Positions 15,619-25,700 of a stretch of 64,000 nucleotides of DNA are shown one piece after another (position 1 is the first letter of the stretch; each line of letters opens with the position of its first letter). Source of the stretch: Coraliomargarita algicola (GTDB lineage: Bacteria > Verrucomicrobiota > Verrucomicrobiia > Opitutales > Coraliomargaritaceae); contig NZ_CP138858.1 of the NCBI RefSeq assembly GCF_033878955.1, positions 5,049,001-5,113,000 on the forward strand, written 5' to 3'. Below the pieces are notes generated by a model that saw only the letters and a list, made by a program, of their open reading frames with translations, was not told the origin of the DNA and did not search any database. Position numbers and translations under genes: made by a program.

Positions 15619-17940
15619 CTAGAAGGTAATCTGAAGAAGATTCTCGGACTCCTTGAGCAAAGTATCATCTATAGGGATGTCGTCGATAGGTGTGCCATTT
15701 AGGCTACGTGAGACGAACCCTGTCTTGTTCCATTCGATGCGAATCTTTTTGCCTCGGAACCTGCGAACGAGGGATGCCTCCTCCCAGTTGTCTACCGGTA
15801 GTGTGCCTTGCACGGTCAGGCCTTCAAGAGTGGCGACGACCCCCATAACTCCTTCGACTGAACAGCGCAGTGCCCATCCAGCAGCACCTGTTCGCCACGA
15901 GAAGTAGGAGCGACCAGATGTTTCACCAGCTTCGGGTGATGCGTAGGAATTGGTCAACGAATACGGCTCTTGTCTTGAGACCGAGGGTGGATTTTTCGGG
16001 TTGGTCGGGAATGTGCTTTTGAGAGCATTCATCGCTTTACCTCGCTGGCCTGCCAAGCTTAGGGCGTAGGTCATAAACATGGACCCGTGGCAATAATTTC
16101 CGCCGTTTTCAAGGCGACCGGGTTGAGCGGCGCTTAGGTGACCTATACTTGGGTTGAAAGCTCGATAGGGCGGAGTGAGTAGACGGAAGCCGTGGACGAT
16201 CTGGAGTTTGTTTTCGACTGCCTCGATCAGTTTCGGGTATTGATCCTCCGTTGCGATCCCCGCGATGATACTCCATGCCTGCGGAAGAAGGTAGATTGAA
16301 CCTTCTGTGCACTTCGGTGCTCCGACGGGATCGCCAGCGTCGGTGAATGCTCTTGAATACCACTCACCATTCCAGGCCTCCTTGCGAAGTATTGCCGTGA
16401 TGTTACGAGTTTTCTCAGCGAATTCTTTTTCGTCATCATGGTATTCGCACTGCTTCGCGATGAGCTCCATCTTACGTAGTGATTCGGCCATCGCCATGGT
16501 TGTCCAGACGCTTTGTCCTTTGCCATCCTTACCCGGGCCGGTGAGACGGTCATTCCAGTCGCCGTAGGGCATGAGGCAGAGCCCGCGGTCTCCACGCGTT
16601 TTCCACAGGTAGTCGACACAGCGGCGAAGATGTTCATAGAGTGTGCCGGTTTCTTCCGATTCGAAGAAAGCCGCTTCAATATCAAGTGCTGCCAAATCGC
16701 CGGTTTCGGCCAGATAGGCATGCGTCGCAAAAATTAACCAGGTGCCACCATCGTTGTAGGCGTCGCGATCAATCGGTGCCCATTTCCGCACAGTGCGTCC
16801 ATCGCTGTATTGATATTCCAGGCAGTCTAGAATCATCTTCTTCGAATATTCTGGTTTGAGCAGAGTGAAGGCCCAGGCGTCTTGATTGCTGTCGCGGAAG
16901 CCTTTGGCCCAACCACGATTCCAGAAAGCACAATAGTGCAACTGGTGTTTGATCCACGTGTTCACAAACAAATCAAACTCATCATCTGGTGTAGAGACTT
17001 CCAGCGAATCATAAGTCGATTCGAAGCGAGCCTGTTGTTTTTTTCGCGAAATTTTGATGTCCTTCGCCGTGGTGAGCGGCATGGTCTGCATGTCCTGATT
17101 GGAGGTGTCAGAGAGCCCTAGGGTGAAGGATGTTTTGCAGGCTTCATTGGAGGGAATCGTGTAGTCGAGGTACCCCGAGAGGATGGGAGACTCGATTGAG
17201 TTTTGCGTGGATGGCCAGTCTTCAAGCACTGCATCCGGACGTGCGATGGAGCCGATCGTTCCAGTGAAGCACTCTTTGTCGAAGGCCCAACCTTGAAAGG
17301 GAGCACTGCATTCGAGATAGGCCACATGATCACCCTTTGTGTCGAGCAAGTTTCGGGTGATCAGGCGTCGCTTGTCGGCTGTGTGCGTGGCTTCAAAACG
17401 ATCGGTAGATCCGAATTTGCCCTTGCCGACTGCTAGGTCGATGTCGGAGAAAAAGACCACTCGCCAGGTTTGCTCGCTGGCTCGTAGGTTTTTCAGTTCC
17501 AGTTCAAAGTATTCCCTGGGGCGCGTATGGTCGGTCGATTGCGTGACCGTGACTTCGAGTCCACACTGACGGATTTTTGTCAGGCTATAGGATAGACCGA
17601 TCTTGTATTCAAAATGCTCAAACGACTTGTTACTAATCGGTGCGACGCTTGGGCTAAAGACTTCTCCGGTTTGAGTGTTTTTAAGGTAGAAGTATTTCTC
17701 CCCGGTCCAGTTCAGTAGAATGATGCTACCATCATGATCTCGCTTGTAACTCACACCGCCACTAGCTTGGGTCGGCTGAGTGTTGTATTGCTGATTCCAA
17801 AGAATGTTCTTCCACGGTCGCGGAGTGAAGGGGGTTTCCATTACGAACTCGTTAGTGGACAGATTAAAATGTCCCCATTGATCGACTTGGATTTTACTGC
17901 GTTCAGTTTTTGAACTGGGTGCTTCTGCTAGATGACTCAT
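15619..17940 (-). CDS. GH94 family phosphorylase (cellobiose/oligosaccharide phosphorylase-like)
   Basis: A 773-residue cytoplasmic enzyme without a signal peptide, the usual length for single-domain GH94. The N-terminal beta-sandwich contains QWGHFN and the conserved opening TPRPWKNILWN. The alpha/alpha-barrel contains GFRDSNQD (about 347-354), the catalytic region PYGDWNDRL (Gly460-Asp464) and NGGNYCHGSMF. GH94 enzymes cleave beta-linked glucosides with inorganic phosphate, giving a sugar 1-phosphate and saving ATP. The exact linkage (cellobiose, laminaribiose, chitobiose and so on) is not readable from the motifs. It is encoded directly upstream of the ABC importer operon, consistent with use of the imported oligosaccharide. 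Confidence 0.9.
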   Translation of the reverse strand: MSHLAEAPSSKTERSKIQVDQWGHFNLSTNEFVMETPFTPRPWKNILWNQQYNTQPTQASGGVSYKRDHDGSIILLNWTGEKYFYLKNTQTGEVFSPSVAPISNKSFEHFEYKIGLSYSLTKIRQCGLEVTVTQSTDHTRPREYFELELKNLRASEQTWRVVFFSDIDLAVGKGKFGSTDRFEATHTADKRRLITRNLLDTKGDHVAYLECSAPFQGWAFDKECFTGTIGSIARPDAVLEDWPSTQNSIESPILSGYLDYTIPSNEACKTSFTLGLSDTSNQDMQTMPLTTAKDIKISRKKQQARFESTYDSLEVSTPDDEFDLFVNTWIKHQLHYCAFWNRGWAKGFRDSNQDAWAFTLLKPEYSKKMILDCLEYQYSDGRTVRKWAPIDRDAYNDGGTWLIFATHAYLAETGDLAALDIEAAFFESEETGTLYEHLRRCVDYLWKTRGDRGLCLMPYGDWNDRLTGPGKDGKGQSVWTTMAMAESLRKMELIAKQCEYHDDEKEFAEKTRNITAILRKEAWNGEWYSRAFTDAGDPVGAPKCTEGSIYLLPQAWSIIAGIATEDQYPKLIEAVENKLQIVHGFRLLTPPYRAFNPSIGHLSAAQPGRLENGGNYCHGSMFMTYALSLAGQRGKAMNALKSTFPTNPKNPPSVSRQEPYSLTNSYASPEAGETSGRSYFSWRTGAAGWALRCSVEGVMGVVATLEGLTVQGTLPVDNWEEASLVRRFRGKKIRIEWNKTGFVSRSLNGTPIDDIPIDDTLLKESENLLQITF

Positions 17941-17972
17941 TGGATTTTAATATTTTTAATACTATTTATCAG

Positions 17973-18668
17973 TTAATGAACTGATTTGCGTATGAGGTCA
18001 GGGATCAGGCGTATGTCGATATTACCGCGTGTGCGGTCGTCGGTTGGGAGGATGAAGACCAGATACCTAAAGTTGTCGGAAAAAGTCCATGTCGAGGCAT
18101 AGAGGCGCTTTGCCTTGCCTTGATCATTTTCTGCCAGTTGCACCGTGACTTCGAAGTTCTTAGGATTTGAGATTATGGCAAAGGCAGACGCCTTTGGAGC
18201 GAGTAAAAACCTTTGGTCATCGATCATGCCCGCTATTTGCTTCTGCGTAAAATTGAAGATTCGGTAACTGCCAGAAGGCGCATCGCTAACGTTGTCGCTG
18301 ACTACACCGATGTTGTAGTTCATTTCTTCCGAATTTTTCCTAGAGAAAACAAGTAGTGGATCTTTGGGGGCATTAATTGCGTCAAAAGACGCAATCGGGA
18401 TCCGTTCTGAAGCGCCATCGGCAGCGGATTTCTGTGCGTAAAAGGTAATTGGATTTGGACCGTTGTAATTAATCCACTCTGTTCGTGAGTTGGAGTAGAT
18501 GCGGATCGGTTCGCCGCCGGTTGGTGTTAGGTAGACACCTGAAAGCAATGGGTAATTAACGGCAAGTGCTCGGAACTTGAGTTGTATGTCTTCTCCTTTT
18601 TGCTGTGCCCAAAGGGAGTTGCCGAACAAGACTAACAGGGGAATGCTGATTAGTTTTAATAATTTCAT
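17973..18668 (-). CDS. Secreted protein paired with the giant pseudopilin
   Basis: A 231-residue exported protein with a signal peptide ending near SLWAQQK. No family is recognised. The body is predicted to be mostly beta (YPLLSGVYLTPTGGEPIRI, YRIFNFTQKQIAGMIDDQRF). Its ATG overlaps the stop of the 1293-residue pseudopilin gene (ATGA), so the two are co-translated and probably act together in the periplasm or cell envelope. It ends just before the GH94 gene. Confidence 0.8.
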   Translation of the reverse strand: MKLLKLISIPLLVLFGNSLWAQQKGEDIQLKFRALAVNYPLLSGVYLTPTGGEPIRIYSNSRTEWINYNGPNPITFYAQKSAADGASERIPIASFDAINAPKDPLLVFSRKNSEEMNYNIGVVSDNVSDAPSGSYRIFNFTQKQIAGMIDDQRFLLAPKASAFAIISNPKNFEVTVQLAENDQGKAKRLYASTWTFSDNFRYLVFILPTDDRTRGNIDIRLIPDLIRKSVH

Positions 18669-21600
18669 ATTTCGTCTTTGCTGAGCCAGCGGGTTGAAAC
18701 GACTACGAAGCGGCGGCCGAACTGCTTGTTGATTTCACTACTGAGTCGTGAGGGCTGAATATGTGCGGCGTCGGATTCACCTTCCACAAACTTCGGAACG
18801 CGGTATACGACGGCTTCGAGTACCGCTTCAGCGTCGACTTTTCCGTTGTTTTTGGCGCTTCCGTAGGAGCGAATCACAAAGGTATCCGAGCGAGCGCTCA
18901 AGTAAGGTGCTAAAGGAGTGAGCACATCAGCCTGGGTCAGGTATTGTGGGAGACCAACGCCTGTTTTTGCCGTGACGTTCTCTTTCTTGAAATAGTTGTT
19001 TTTCGCGTCCATGTAGGCCTCTTCATAGAGGAATGCATCATTGACATCGAGTGAGTCGATGGCCGCTTGAATCACTCCTTTCTTACCGTTTTCGGTCAAT
19101 TCCAGCTTGCGGTTAACGAATTCAGCGAGTGATAAAAATGGGCCTCGCTCTTTGATTTCGTCGACAATGGCCTGTGCTAAGGCGCGGCGTTGCGTCACGT
19201 CGAGGCCTTTGGGGCCACGCCATGATTCAGAGCTCGAGCCATTTGGGAGTGTCGCGCGGGGGAAAATTGTTAAATCGTCGTTAATCTCGGTGGCATATCC
19301 GGTCAAGGGGTCGAGATAAGTGTAATCGATTCCCAACGTGGATGCGAGGAATGCATCCCAGGCATCGACCGAGAGGCTGTTGACGTTAAATCCACCTTTG
19401 ACTCCGAAATAAGCAGCCGTTTTGCTAAAGCCGTCAATGTTGCTTAGATCCTGGACGAACTGCGTGGTAGATGCCGCATTAGGCGCGCTGTCAACTGCAC
19501 TAGCCGGTCCAATGTAGCGAAAGCGCTCGTTGCTGAGTTCGGGCAGGCTCTGTGTATTGTTAGCAGTTTCGACGATGTTGGCGAGGGTTGTTGGCGGGTC
19601 GTCGATTTCAGTGACATCGCTGGTCAGATTCATATTTGGGGTGAGCGAGGAAAAGAAGTAATCATCAAAAATAGCTTCGTTTGCTAAATATGAGAGATCG
19701 TATTGTGTATAGCGTGCGCCGCTGACACCGACAGTTTTATTTAGTTGTATGGCTCCGTTCGGCCACGAGTTCCCGATGGCTTGACCTGGCATATACGCAG
19801 AGTCCGCAATGTGGACATGCTGCATGGATGCCAAAGAGCGCAAGGGGTAGGTGGGGATCTCCGAAACGACGATGTGTGATTCGGAAGCGGAGGAGTAACC
19901 TTCTCCGAAAAAGCCACGGTCGTTCAACCCCTGAATGTCGGTGTAGTTGCTCATTGGTCCCATTTGGTAAGAATACGGAGTCGAGTTGACGCCGTGAGAA
20001 AACTGAGCATCCACATTTCCGGAAAAAGGAGACATACTGCCGATAAACTCAGAGGGGGAAGGGACTAAATCTAGATTGGGTAAAACCGGATTTTGATAAG
20101 ATCCGATATAGAGGAAGGGCATCTTTTTGTTCGGATACGAAGTGATGGCCGAAGGATTAACGAGTAATGGGAATGGTCCCGCTGTCCCATCTTCACCATA
20201 GAGGAGATGGTGCAAGGGTTGCACCGTGTTATTTTTCTTTGGTCCAGTGAGTCCAATGAAGATATTTTGAAGGGTAGTGTCTGTCTTTTTCAGGCTACCT
20301 CCCGAACTCAACTCGCTCTCCGGCACGTAGGCCATGGTAGTCGTGAAATTTGAACTTGTTCTCCATGTGAGGTCGCCCCAATTACTTTTCGAAAAGCCGG
20401 TCCAGGGTAAGAAATTGAGTTCCATTGGCGTGGCGTCATTCGTGGAAATTTGGTGGATGATGCTATTATTCGCCGGATCGTTAAAGTTATTGTTGCGACG
20501 TCCGAGGATGATGCCTCCTTTTTTGTTTAGACCTGACGTAAGTTGAATCGCTCCTGTGTTGTCATCCGGGACGTTTATTAAATTCGAGAAGGGGGTGGGG
20601 CTTGAATTCGGGTCTGTGAAGAAATGCACTTCACCGGGTTCCAGTTTAATTGTGCTGTTTTTATCACCAATAATCAGGTCGATAGAGCCGAAATATCCGT
20701 TTTGCATGACTCGCTTCATTGCTGCTAGCTCACAAGTTATTTGTGGCACCGAAAGGATATCTTTGTCTAGGTCGTTGAAGGCTGCTCCGTTCCCCCCACT
20801 GGCTTGATAGCTCGGCAAGTGTTTTCCTTGGCTCGTTAATGAAGTGGGAGCCAGTGAGAACAAATAGCCGAATGCGCCATCGGTTTGAATCTTGATTCCA
20901 CCTTTGAATTCAATGGCTACGTTGTAGGGGTTCCAAAGGCAGACAATCGGTTCGATGACAAGTGAGATGGCATTGGTGGTTCCTCCGGTTGCCTCAAACT
21001 CGCCACCAGCGGGAGCGGTGTCCCCGCCAGAAAGCAGTTCGTCTTCAGCCACGTATTTATATTCAGGTACGTTGGAGTCGGCGTAAAGTGAGAACACATA
21101 GATCACCCGATTCATTACTGGCATGATTGCGTTCTCGGTGAGACGAGTGACTTTTTCGCCGGTGTGACCGGTTTTAGTTGTGACGGTCGTATTCACATAA
21201 TTATCGTTGGGCTTTGCTTTTACATCGCCACCCATGTCGGCCTCCAGCGTCCAATAGTAGCCTTTCTCTCCGCCATTATTACCGAGATCTTTTGCCGATG
21301 GTCCGAAGGGGCGCATGGCCACTGTAGGTTGAGCATCATTCTCTGTAACACCTTTGTATGAACGGTAGAAGTCACGTAATTTGTGCCAAGTCGGGCCTCG
21401 AAGGAAGGCCGCAGCACCACGTTCTGGAACCGGCTCTTTAAATAGGTAGCTGACTTGATCATTCGTTACCGGGTCGATATAGTCTGTGCCATCTGTAGGT
21501 GGCAGTCGCTCCCAGTTACTGAACTCAGGTTCGCTGGTCTCACCACTGTATGGTGTGCGGGCAAAGTCGTCGTCCTTCATTTCGAAGAGTAGGCTGAGAT

Positions 21601-22546
21601 CTTTTTTGAGCCCGCCCTCTCGTGTATTGGTCTGAAGGGTAACTGTATTGAAACTGATATTGTGGAAGTTCTGCTGGAGTGCATCGCGCCACAGGCTGTT
21701 GTTGCCGTTCAAACTTGGGTCGGTCAGTATCAGATTTCTCGCGTTACTGGTTAATTCCAAGTCGTTGGCCAAAGACTGATTATTCTCCAGATTGAATGTC
21801 TCAAGTCCTGCAAGGGCGCTGGCATTGTTGCGAGGTGGGGCGCTGAGTTCCAGCCGCGTTCGGACATCCTCGCTGACCCCAGGATATAGATTCTCGCCCC
21901 TTTCCGCGCGACTGGAGAGGTTGATGTCTGCTTTACGACCTTCGTCTGCTACCCAGTAGGCATATTCGCCCTTCTGGGCGACTGCGACTTTTTGAGCGGC
22001 TACGAAATCATCAACGTTGGCGGGGTCGACTGTGCCGCCGCCTACCAAGACCACGTGTGTGTCCGGATTCTGGGGCGTGCCATCTGCTTTCAATGGGTTG
22101 CTGATCGATGGCATGGTGTCCGCATAATCTATAGTGTCATATCCTGAGATTAACCAACCCAAGTTACTGCCATAATTTGGGTTGTTACTGCCATCGTCAT
22201 TGAATTCTTTGGTGTCCCATACACCTGTCCAGTTGCTGGTTGGGGCATTGTCAGGTAGTGTTTTATCCAACATCTGGGCGGAGGCACTAATGCGTTGATC
22301 CGCTCCCAACTGTTTTTGTAAATTGCCCAATGCGACTTGGAGGCCGATGATTGCATTCTGGCGCGCTAGAGTGACTGTTTTGGTTTGAGCGGAATTCGCT
22401 TGTTCCACTTTGATAAATGTCACAATGCTAAGGAGTAGCAGTAACACGAAAGCCATCAGCGAGAGTGCCACTACCAGAGCGAAGCCATTCGGCGTGTGTG
22501 GATTTGTTCTGGGGACAAGCAGAGTTGTGTGCGAATTGAATTTCAT
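18665..22546 (-). CDS. Giant pseudopilin-like protein (Verru_Chthon cassette protein A type)
   Basis: A 1293-residue protein with a PilX/GspK-like N-terminus: a short basic leader, then GFALVVALSLMAFVLLLLLSI (residues about 21-41) forming the single prepilin-type helix, and an alpha region LARQNAIIGLQVALGNLQKQLG. The very large C-terminal part carries GPFLSLAEFVNRKL near residue 1120 and TQADVLTPLAPYLSARSDTF, which match what I remember of TIGR02600, Verru_Chthon cassette protein A. In its usual cassettes it is accompanied by small pseudopilins B, C and D; none is adjacent here. It probably forms a minor tip or substrate-binding unit of a type II secretion or pilus-like machine. An operator-like palindrome lies upstream at 22646. 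Confidence 0.8.
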   Translation of the reverse strand: MKFNSHTTLLVPRTNPHTPNGFALVVALSLMAFVLLLLLSIVTFIKVEQANSAQTKTVTLARQNAIIGLQVALGNLQKQLGADQRISASAQMLDKTLPDNAPTSNWTGVWDTKEFNDDGSNNPNYGSNLGWLISGYDTIDYADTMPSISNPLKADGTPQNPDTHVVLVGGGTVDPANVDDFVAAQKVAVAQKGEYAYWVADEGRKADINLSSRAERGENLYPGVSEDVRTRLELSAPPRNNASALAGLETFNLENNQSLANDLELTSNARNLILTDPSLNGNNSLWRDALQQNFHNISFNTVTLQTNTREGGLKKDLSLLFEMKDDDFARTPYSGETSEPEFSNWERLPPTDGTDYIDPVTNDQVSYLFKEPVPERGAAAFLRGPTWHKLRDFYRSYKGVTENDAQPTVAMRPFGPSAKDLGNNGGEKGYYWTLEADMGGDVKAKPNDNYVNTTVTTKTGHTGEKVTRLTENAIMPVMNRVIYVFSLYADSNVPEYKYVAEDELLSGGDTAPAGGEFEATGGTTNAISLVIEPIVCLWNPYNVAIEFKGGIKIQTDGAFGYLFSLAPTSLTSQGKHLPSYQASGGNGAAFNDLDKDILSVPQITCELAAMKRVMQNGYFGSIDLIIGDKNSTIKLEPGEVHFFTDPNSSPTPFSNLINVPDDNTGAIQLTSGLNKKGGIILGRRNNNFNDPANNSIIHQISTNDATPMELNFLPWTGFSKSNWGDLTWRTSSNFTTTMAYVPESELSSGGSLKKTDTTLQNIFIGLTGPKKNNTVQPLHHLLYGEDGTAGPFPLLVNPSAITSYPNKKMPFLYIGSYQNPVLPNLDLVPSPSEFIGSMSPFSGNVDAQFSHGVNSTPYSYQMGPMSNYTDIQGLNDRGFFGEGYSSASESHIVVSEIPTYPLRSLASMQHVHIADSAYMPGQAIGNSWPNGAIQLNKTVGVSGARYTQYDLSYLANEAIFDDYFFSSLTPNMNLTSDVTEIDDPPTTLANIVETANNTQSLPELSNERFRYIGPASAVDSAPNAASTTQFVQDLSNIDGFSKTAAYFGVKGGFNVNSLSVDAWDAFLASTLGIDYTYLDPLTGYATEINDDLTIFPRATLPNGSSSESWRGPKGLDVTQRRALAQAIVDEIKERGPFLSLAEFVNRKLELTENGKKGVIQAAIDSLDVNDAFLYEEAYMDAKNNYFKKENVTAKTGVGLPQYLTQADVLTPLAPYLSARSDTFVIRSYGSAKNNGKVDAEAVLEAVVYRVPKFVEGESDAAHIQPSRLSSEINKQFGRRFVVVSTRWLSKDEI

Positions 22547-22645
22547 TGGGGGGCTTTAGTTTACGTCAATGGTTTCACGGAAATGTAATTCTAGTTTGAA
22601 TCCTATCATCGAAACGTAGGTTTACAGGTAATAGTGGAAAGTGGG

Positions 22646-22657
22646 TATAACGTTTTA
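22646..22657. promoter_or_regulatory. LacI-type operator candidate (TATAACGTTTTA)
   Basis: Identical to the 12 bases at 35776-35787 and 38071-38082. It has one mismatched pair and a central CG. It is about 100 bases upstream of the giant pseudopilin start (minus strand), in a 211-base gap after the GH-A/CBM9 gene, so it probably controls the pseudopilin-GH94 run. Confidence 0.68.
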
Positions 22658-22693
22658 GTATTCTTTTCAAATTGGTCAATATAAATGCTAGGC

Positions 22694-22725
22694 TTCCCAC
22701 GCACGGCGATGGCTGCGCGCGGGAA
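22694..22725 (-). terminator. Possible hairpin terminator after the GH-A/CBM9 gene
   Basis: TTCCCACGCAC (22694-22704) pairs with GCGCGCGGGAA (22715-22725) in an 11-bp stem with two G-U pairs and a 10-base loop. It lies 33 bases beyond the stop at 22758. No T-run follows on the minus strand, so it may only stabilise or pause the transcript. Confidence 0.4.
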
Positions 22726-22757
22726 ACCGTAACTTTCATTGCATGGAATACCTAGTT

Positions 22758-25700
22758 CTATTGGCTGAGTTCCACGGTGCCCCAGAACTTGGGTTGGCCG
22801 ATGATGCCCTTTGTTTTTACGCGTGGCCAGTAGACTTCGCGTGAACCTTCAATCCCTTTCACGTTAAGGTTAAAGTTGAGGCCTAGGTCTTTGCCTGCCC
22901 TTGGAGTAAATCCGCGAATTTCCGACCACGGAATGATGAATTCCATAGTATAGCCATCTTCCGTGCGTTTCGACGCTGAGTAGCTGAGTGGAATGTCGTA
23001 GCGGGTCTCTTCGATCTCATCGCTGCGTTTCCACTCTCCAAGGTAGACGCAGTCTTCCTCGGGTTGCGCGACTGCCCAGAACTGATGATCGCCGGGACCA
23101 AAGCTGGTGGCGGTTTTATCATTCTGTGCGTCAATGAAGAGCTCAAGCGAGTCGGCTTGCCAGAAGGAGCGTGGACCCGTGACTTGAACTTTTGATGCCT
23201 TGACGTCGACGCCAATCCATAGGCCTTTTCCGCTCCAGCCCATCCAGATGTTGGTGAGCGGCTCGCCAAAGATGGATCCAACGATCCACTCGGGCAGTTT
23301 ATTTGCCTCCGGCCATTGAGTCGTATCGCCCTTGAACCATCCGGATCCCTCTAGCTTACGGATTGCCTTGAATGGAGGAATGATGGACTGCGTAATTTTA
23401 AATTCTGCATCCTGTAGTGTCACTTGAGGCAGACGGTCTAATTTGGCTCCGTTACTCCACTCGAATTCCAATGGGATCTCGCGTGTTTCTTGAGGCTGTA
23501 GAATATCTATGCTGCCATCTTCGGTCAGTGCATGCCATCCACTTGGTAGCGAAAGGGCGATGCTTGGTGTTTTCACCGAGTTGGTTTGATTGATCACTGT
23601 GGCGACGACCTCAACCTTGCCTTCTGTGTTCGGCATGCCGCCTACCGTCAAAACGTAAGGTTCGAGCACATTGGCGCGGAGGTAGAGTGTGGTCAGCGCT
23701 TTGCCGTCTTCGACCACCTCGACACTCAGTGGCTGAAAGCCAGCCTTTGCATCGGCCGCGGCTTTGAATGGGATTGTAATCGTGTCATCGCTGTATGCGG
23801 ATGCGGTATAGCTGAAGCTGTCTTGTTGATTCTTCCAGCCGGAAGGTAGAACGGGTTTCAAAGTCACTTGCTTGTTTTGGCCACTAAGGTTGTTGACACG
23901 CACAACGATGTCCGAGGCTTCATTAGCGACAGTGGCCATGAAACGGTGTGAATCGATGGAATAAGCGGCTTGGCGCATGATTGCCGAATCCGGTTTCAAG
24001 CCGTCCGCGTAGATCGGAGCGATGTCCAGCGTGGCTTGAGTGCCTTGGAGTGGATTCGCGTAAGCATCGTAGAGTTGCACGTCAGCACCAAAATCGACTT
24101 CGATTGGCTTGTCACCATCTAGGATCCTGAAGGCTGCTGCGATATATTGTCCATTCTCCTTGAAGACATAACCCTCAGTTCCGGGGCCGAAATTGAAGGT
24201 TCCTACATAATCGAGGCTCGGAAGCAGGTGGGTGATCCCTGCCACAGTGCAGAGAGATGGTTTGGGCTCACGGCGAGCGGTCATCAATCCGCAGGCGTCG
24301 AAGAACCTCATCGGAGTGGAGGAGTCGAAGTGCCAATACCAGAATGCTTTATCCATACCGGCTGCGGCAAACATCATATAAGAGCGCGGCGCGTAGGCGG
24401 CTTGTTGCTCGATGCTGACGACTTGTCCGGCAGCGGTATCCCATCCGAATTCGGTGATAAAGGCTTCGCGCTCTTTGCCGTCGGCATGGGCAGCAGCCAC
24501 GACATCGCGTAGTTTATCGAACAACAGGTCGGCTCCACGTCCGAGGCCTCCGGTGTTGTAGTTCTTGACGTTCAATTCAGGTGTATCCACTCCCGCATAG
24601 TGGTGGATGTTGACCACGTTGATATTTTCAAAGGAGCCATTCTTGACCGCCTTCTCAAGGAGGTCCGGGAAGATTCCTGCGCGGCCGTTTTCGACGGCTT
24701 TCAATTCGCCAAAGCCGAGTAATTTAACGGCATCGCCGAAGGCCTTATGATAGCTCTCGTAGTGAGCCCAGTTGAGCTTCTTCTCGGCTTCGCGGATTTC
24801 TGGTTCGAGGGCATATTCGTTGTCCAGCTCCCAGTATTTGAATTGGGGAAATCCATCCAAAACTTCGGCTAAGTGTGCGACCCAGGGACGGCTCGGCGGG
24901 GTGTTGCCTTCCACATGACCATTCACGATTTCCGGTCGGGGGATCGAGTGGGCGAGGACAGGTAACACCATCGCGCCAGCATCCTTATAGGTCTGCACGA
25001 TACCGGGATAACCGGGCCAACCACTGAAGTTACGGCTGTTTTGCTTCGCGCGTTCCAGCCATTCGAAATTAAAGGCATAATCACGAAACCAAATGATTCC
25101 GGCATTGCGGAAAGGGGTGATGAAGAGTCCTTGGCCGCCATGCACATTCATGCCATAGGGTGAAGCCATTTTCTCGGACTCAGTGAGGTCGTGTGGCTTG
25201 GGGCCTTCGGCGAAGATTAAGTAAGCTTCTGCTGACGGGAAGCCGGCATTTTCAATTTGAACTTCGGCGCGGTGTGGTCCGTAGAGTTCGACCGGAGGTG
25301 ACCATTTGAATTGCTCGCTGGCATCGACCCTTTGCTCGATGGTTTTTGTGAAGATATTCTCACCATGGATGTCAGTTACGGTGACCGTGGCTTTAACTTG
25401 AGCTGGATTTGGACGCCAGTTGCGGATGTTGAGGATTAGCTCGGCATCGGTGCCGGCGAAGAAGTGGCCGGGAGCGGTCGAGCTGAAGTCCGCTGAGAAG
25501 AGTGGGGTCGCTGGCGCTTCGGTGTCTTTTTTCTTGCCGGATGGGTCCGGTTTCCAATCGAGATAACGGCCAGTCATTGGATCTGCGTAGGTGAGGTCGG
25601 TTTCCACCGCGATGCTCTTGAGCCCGACGCGCACATCAGTTTTCTGCTTCCGCGTGCCCCAGTTGTGAAACTGGAAGCTGTGGATTGTCGCAGGCTGAGC

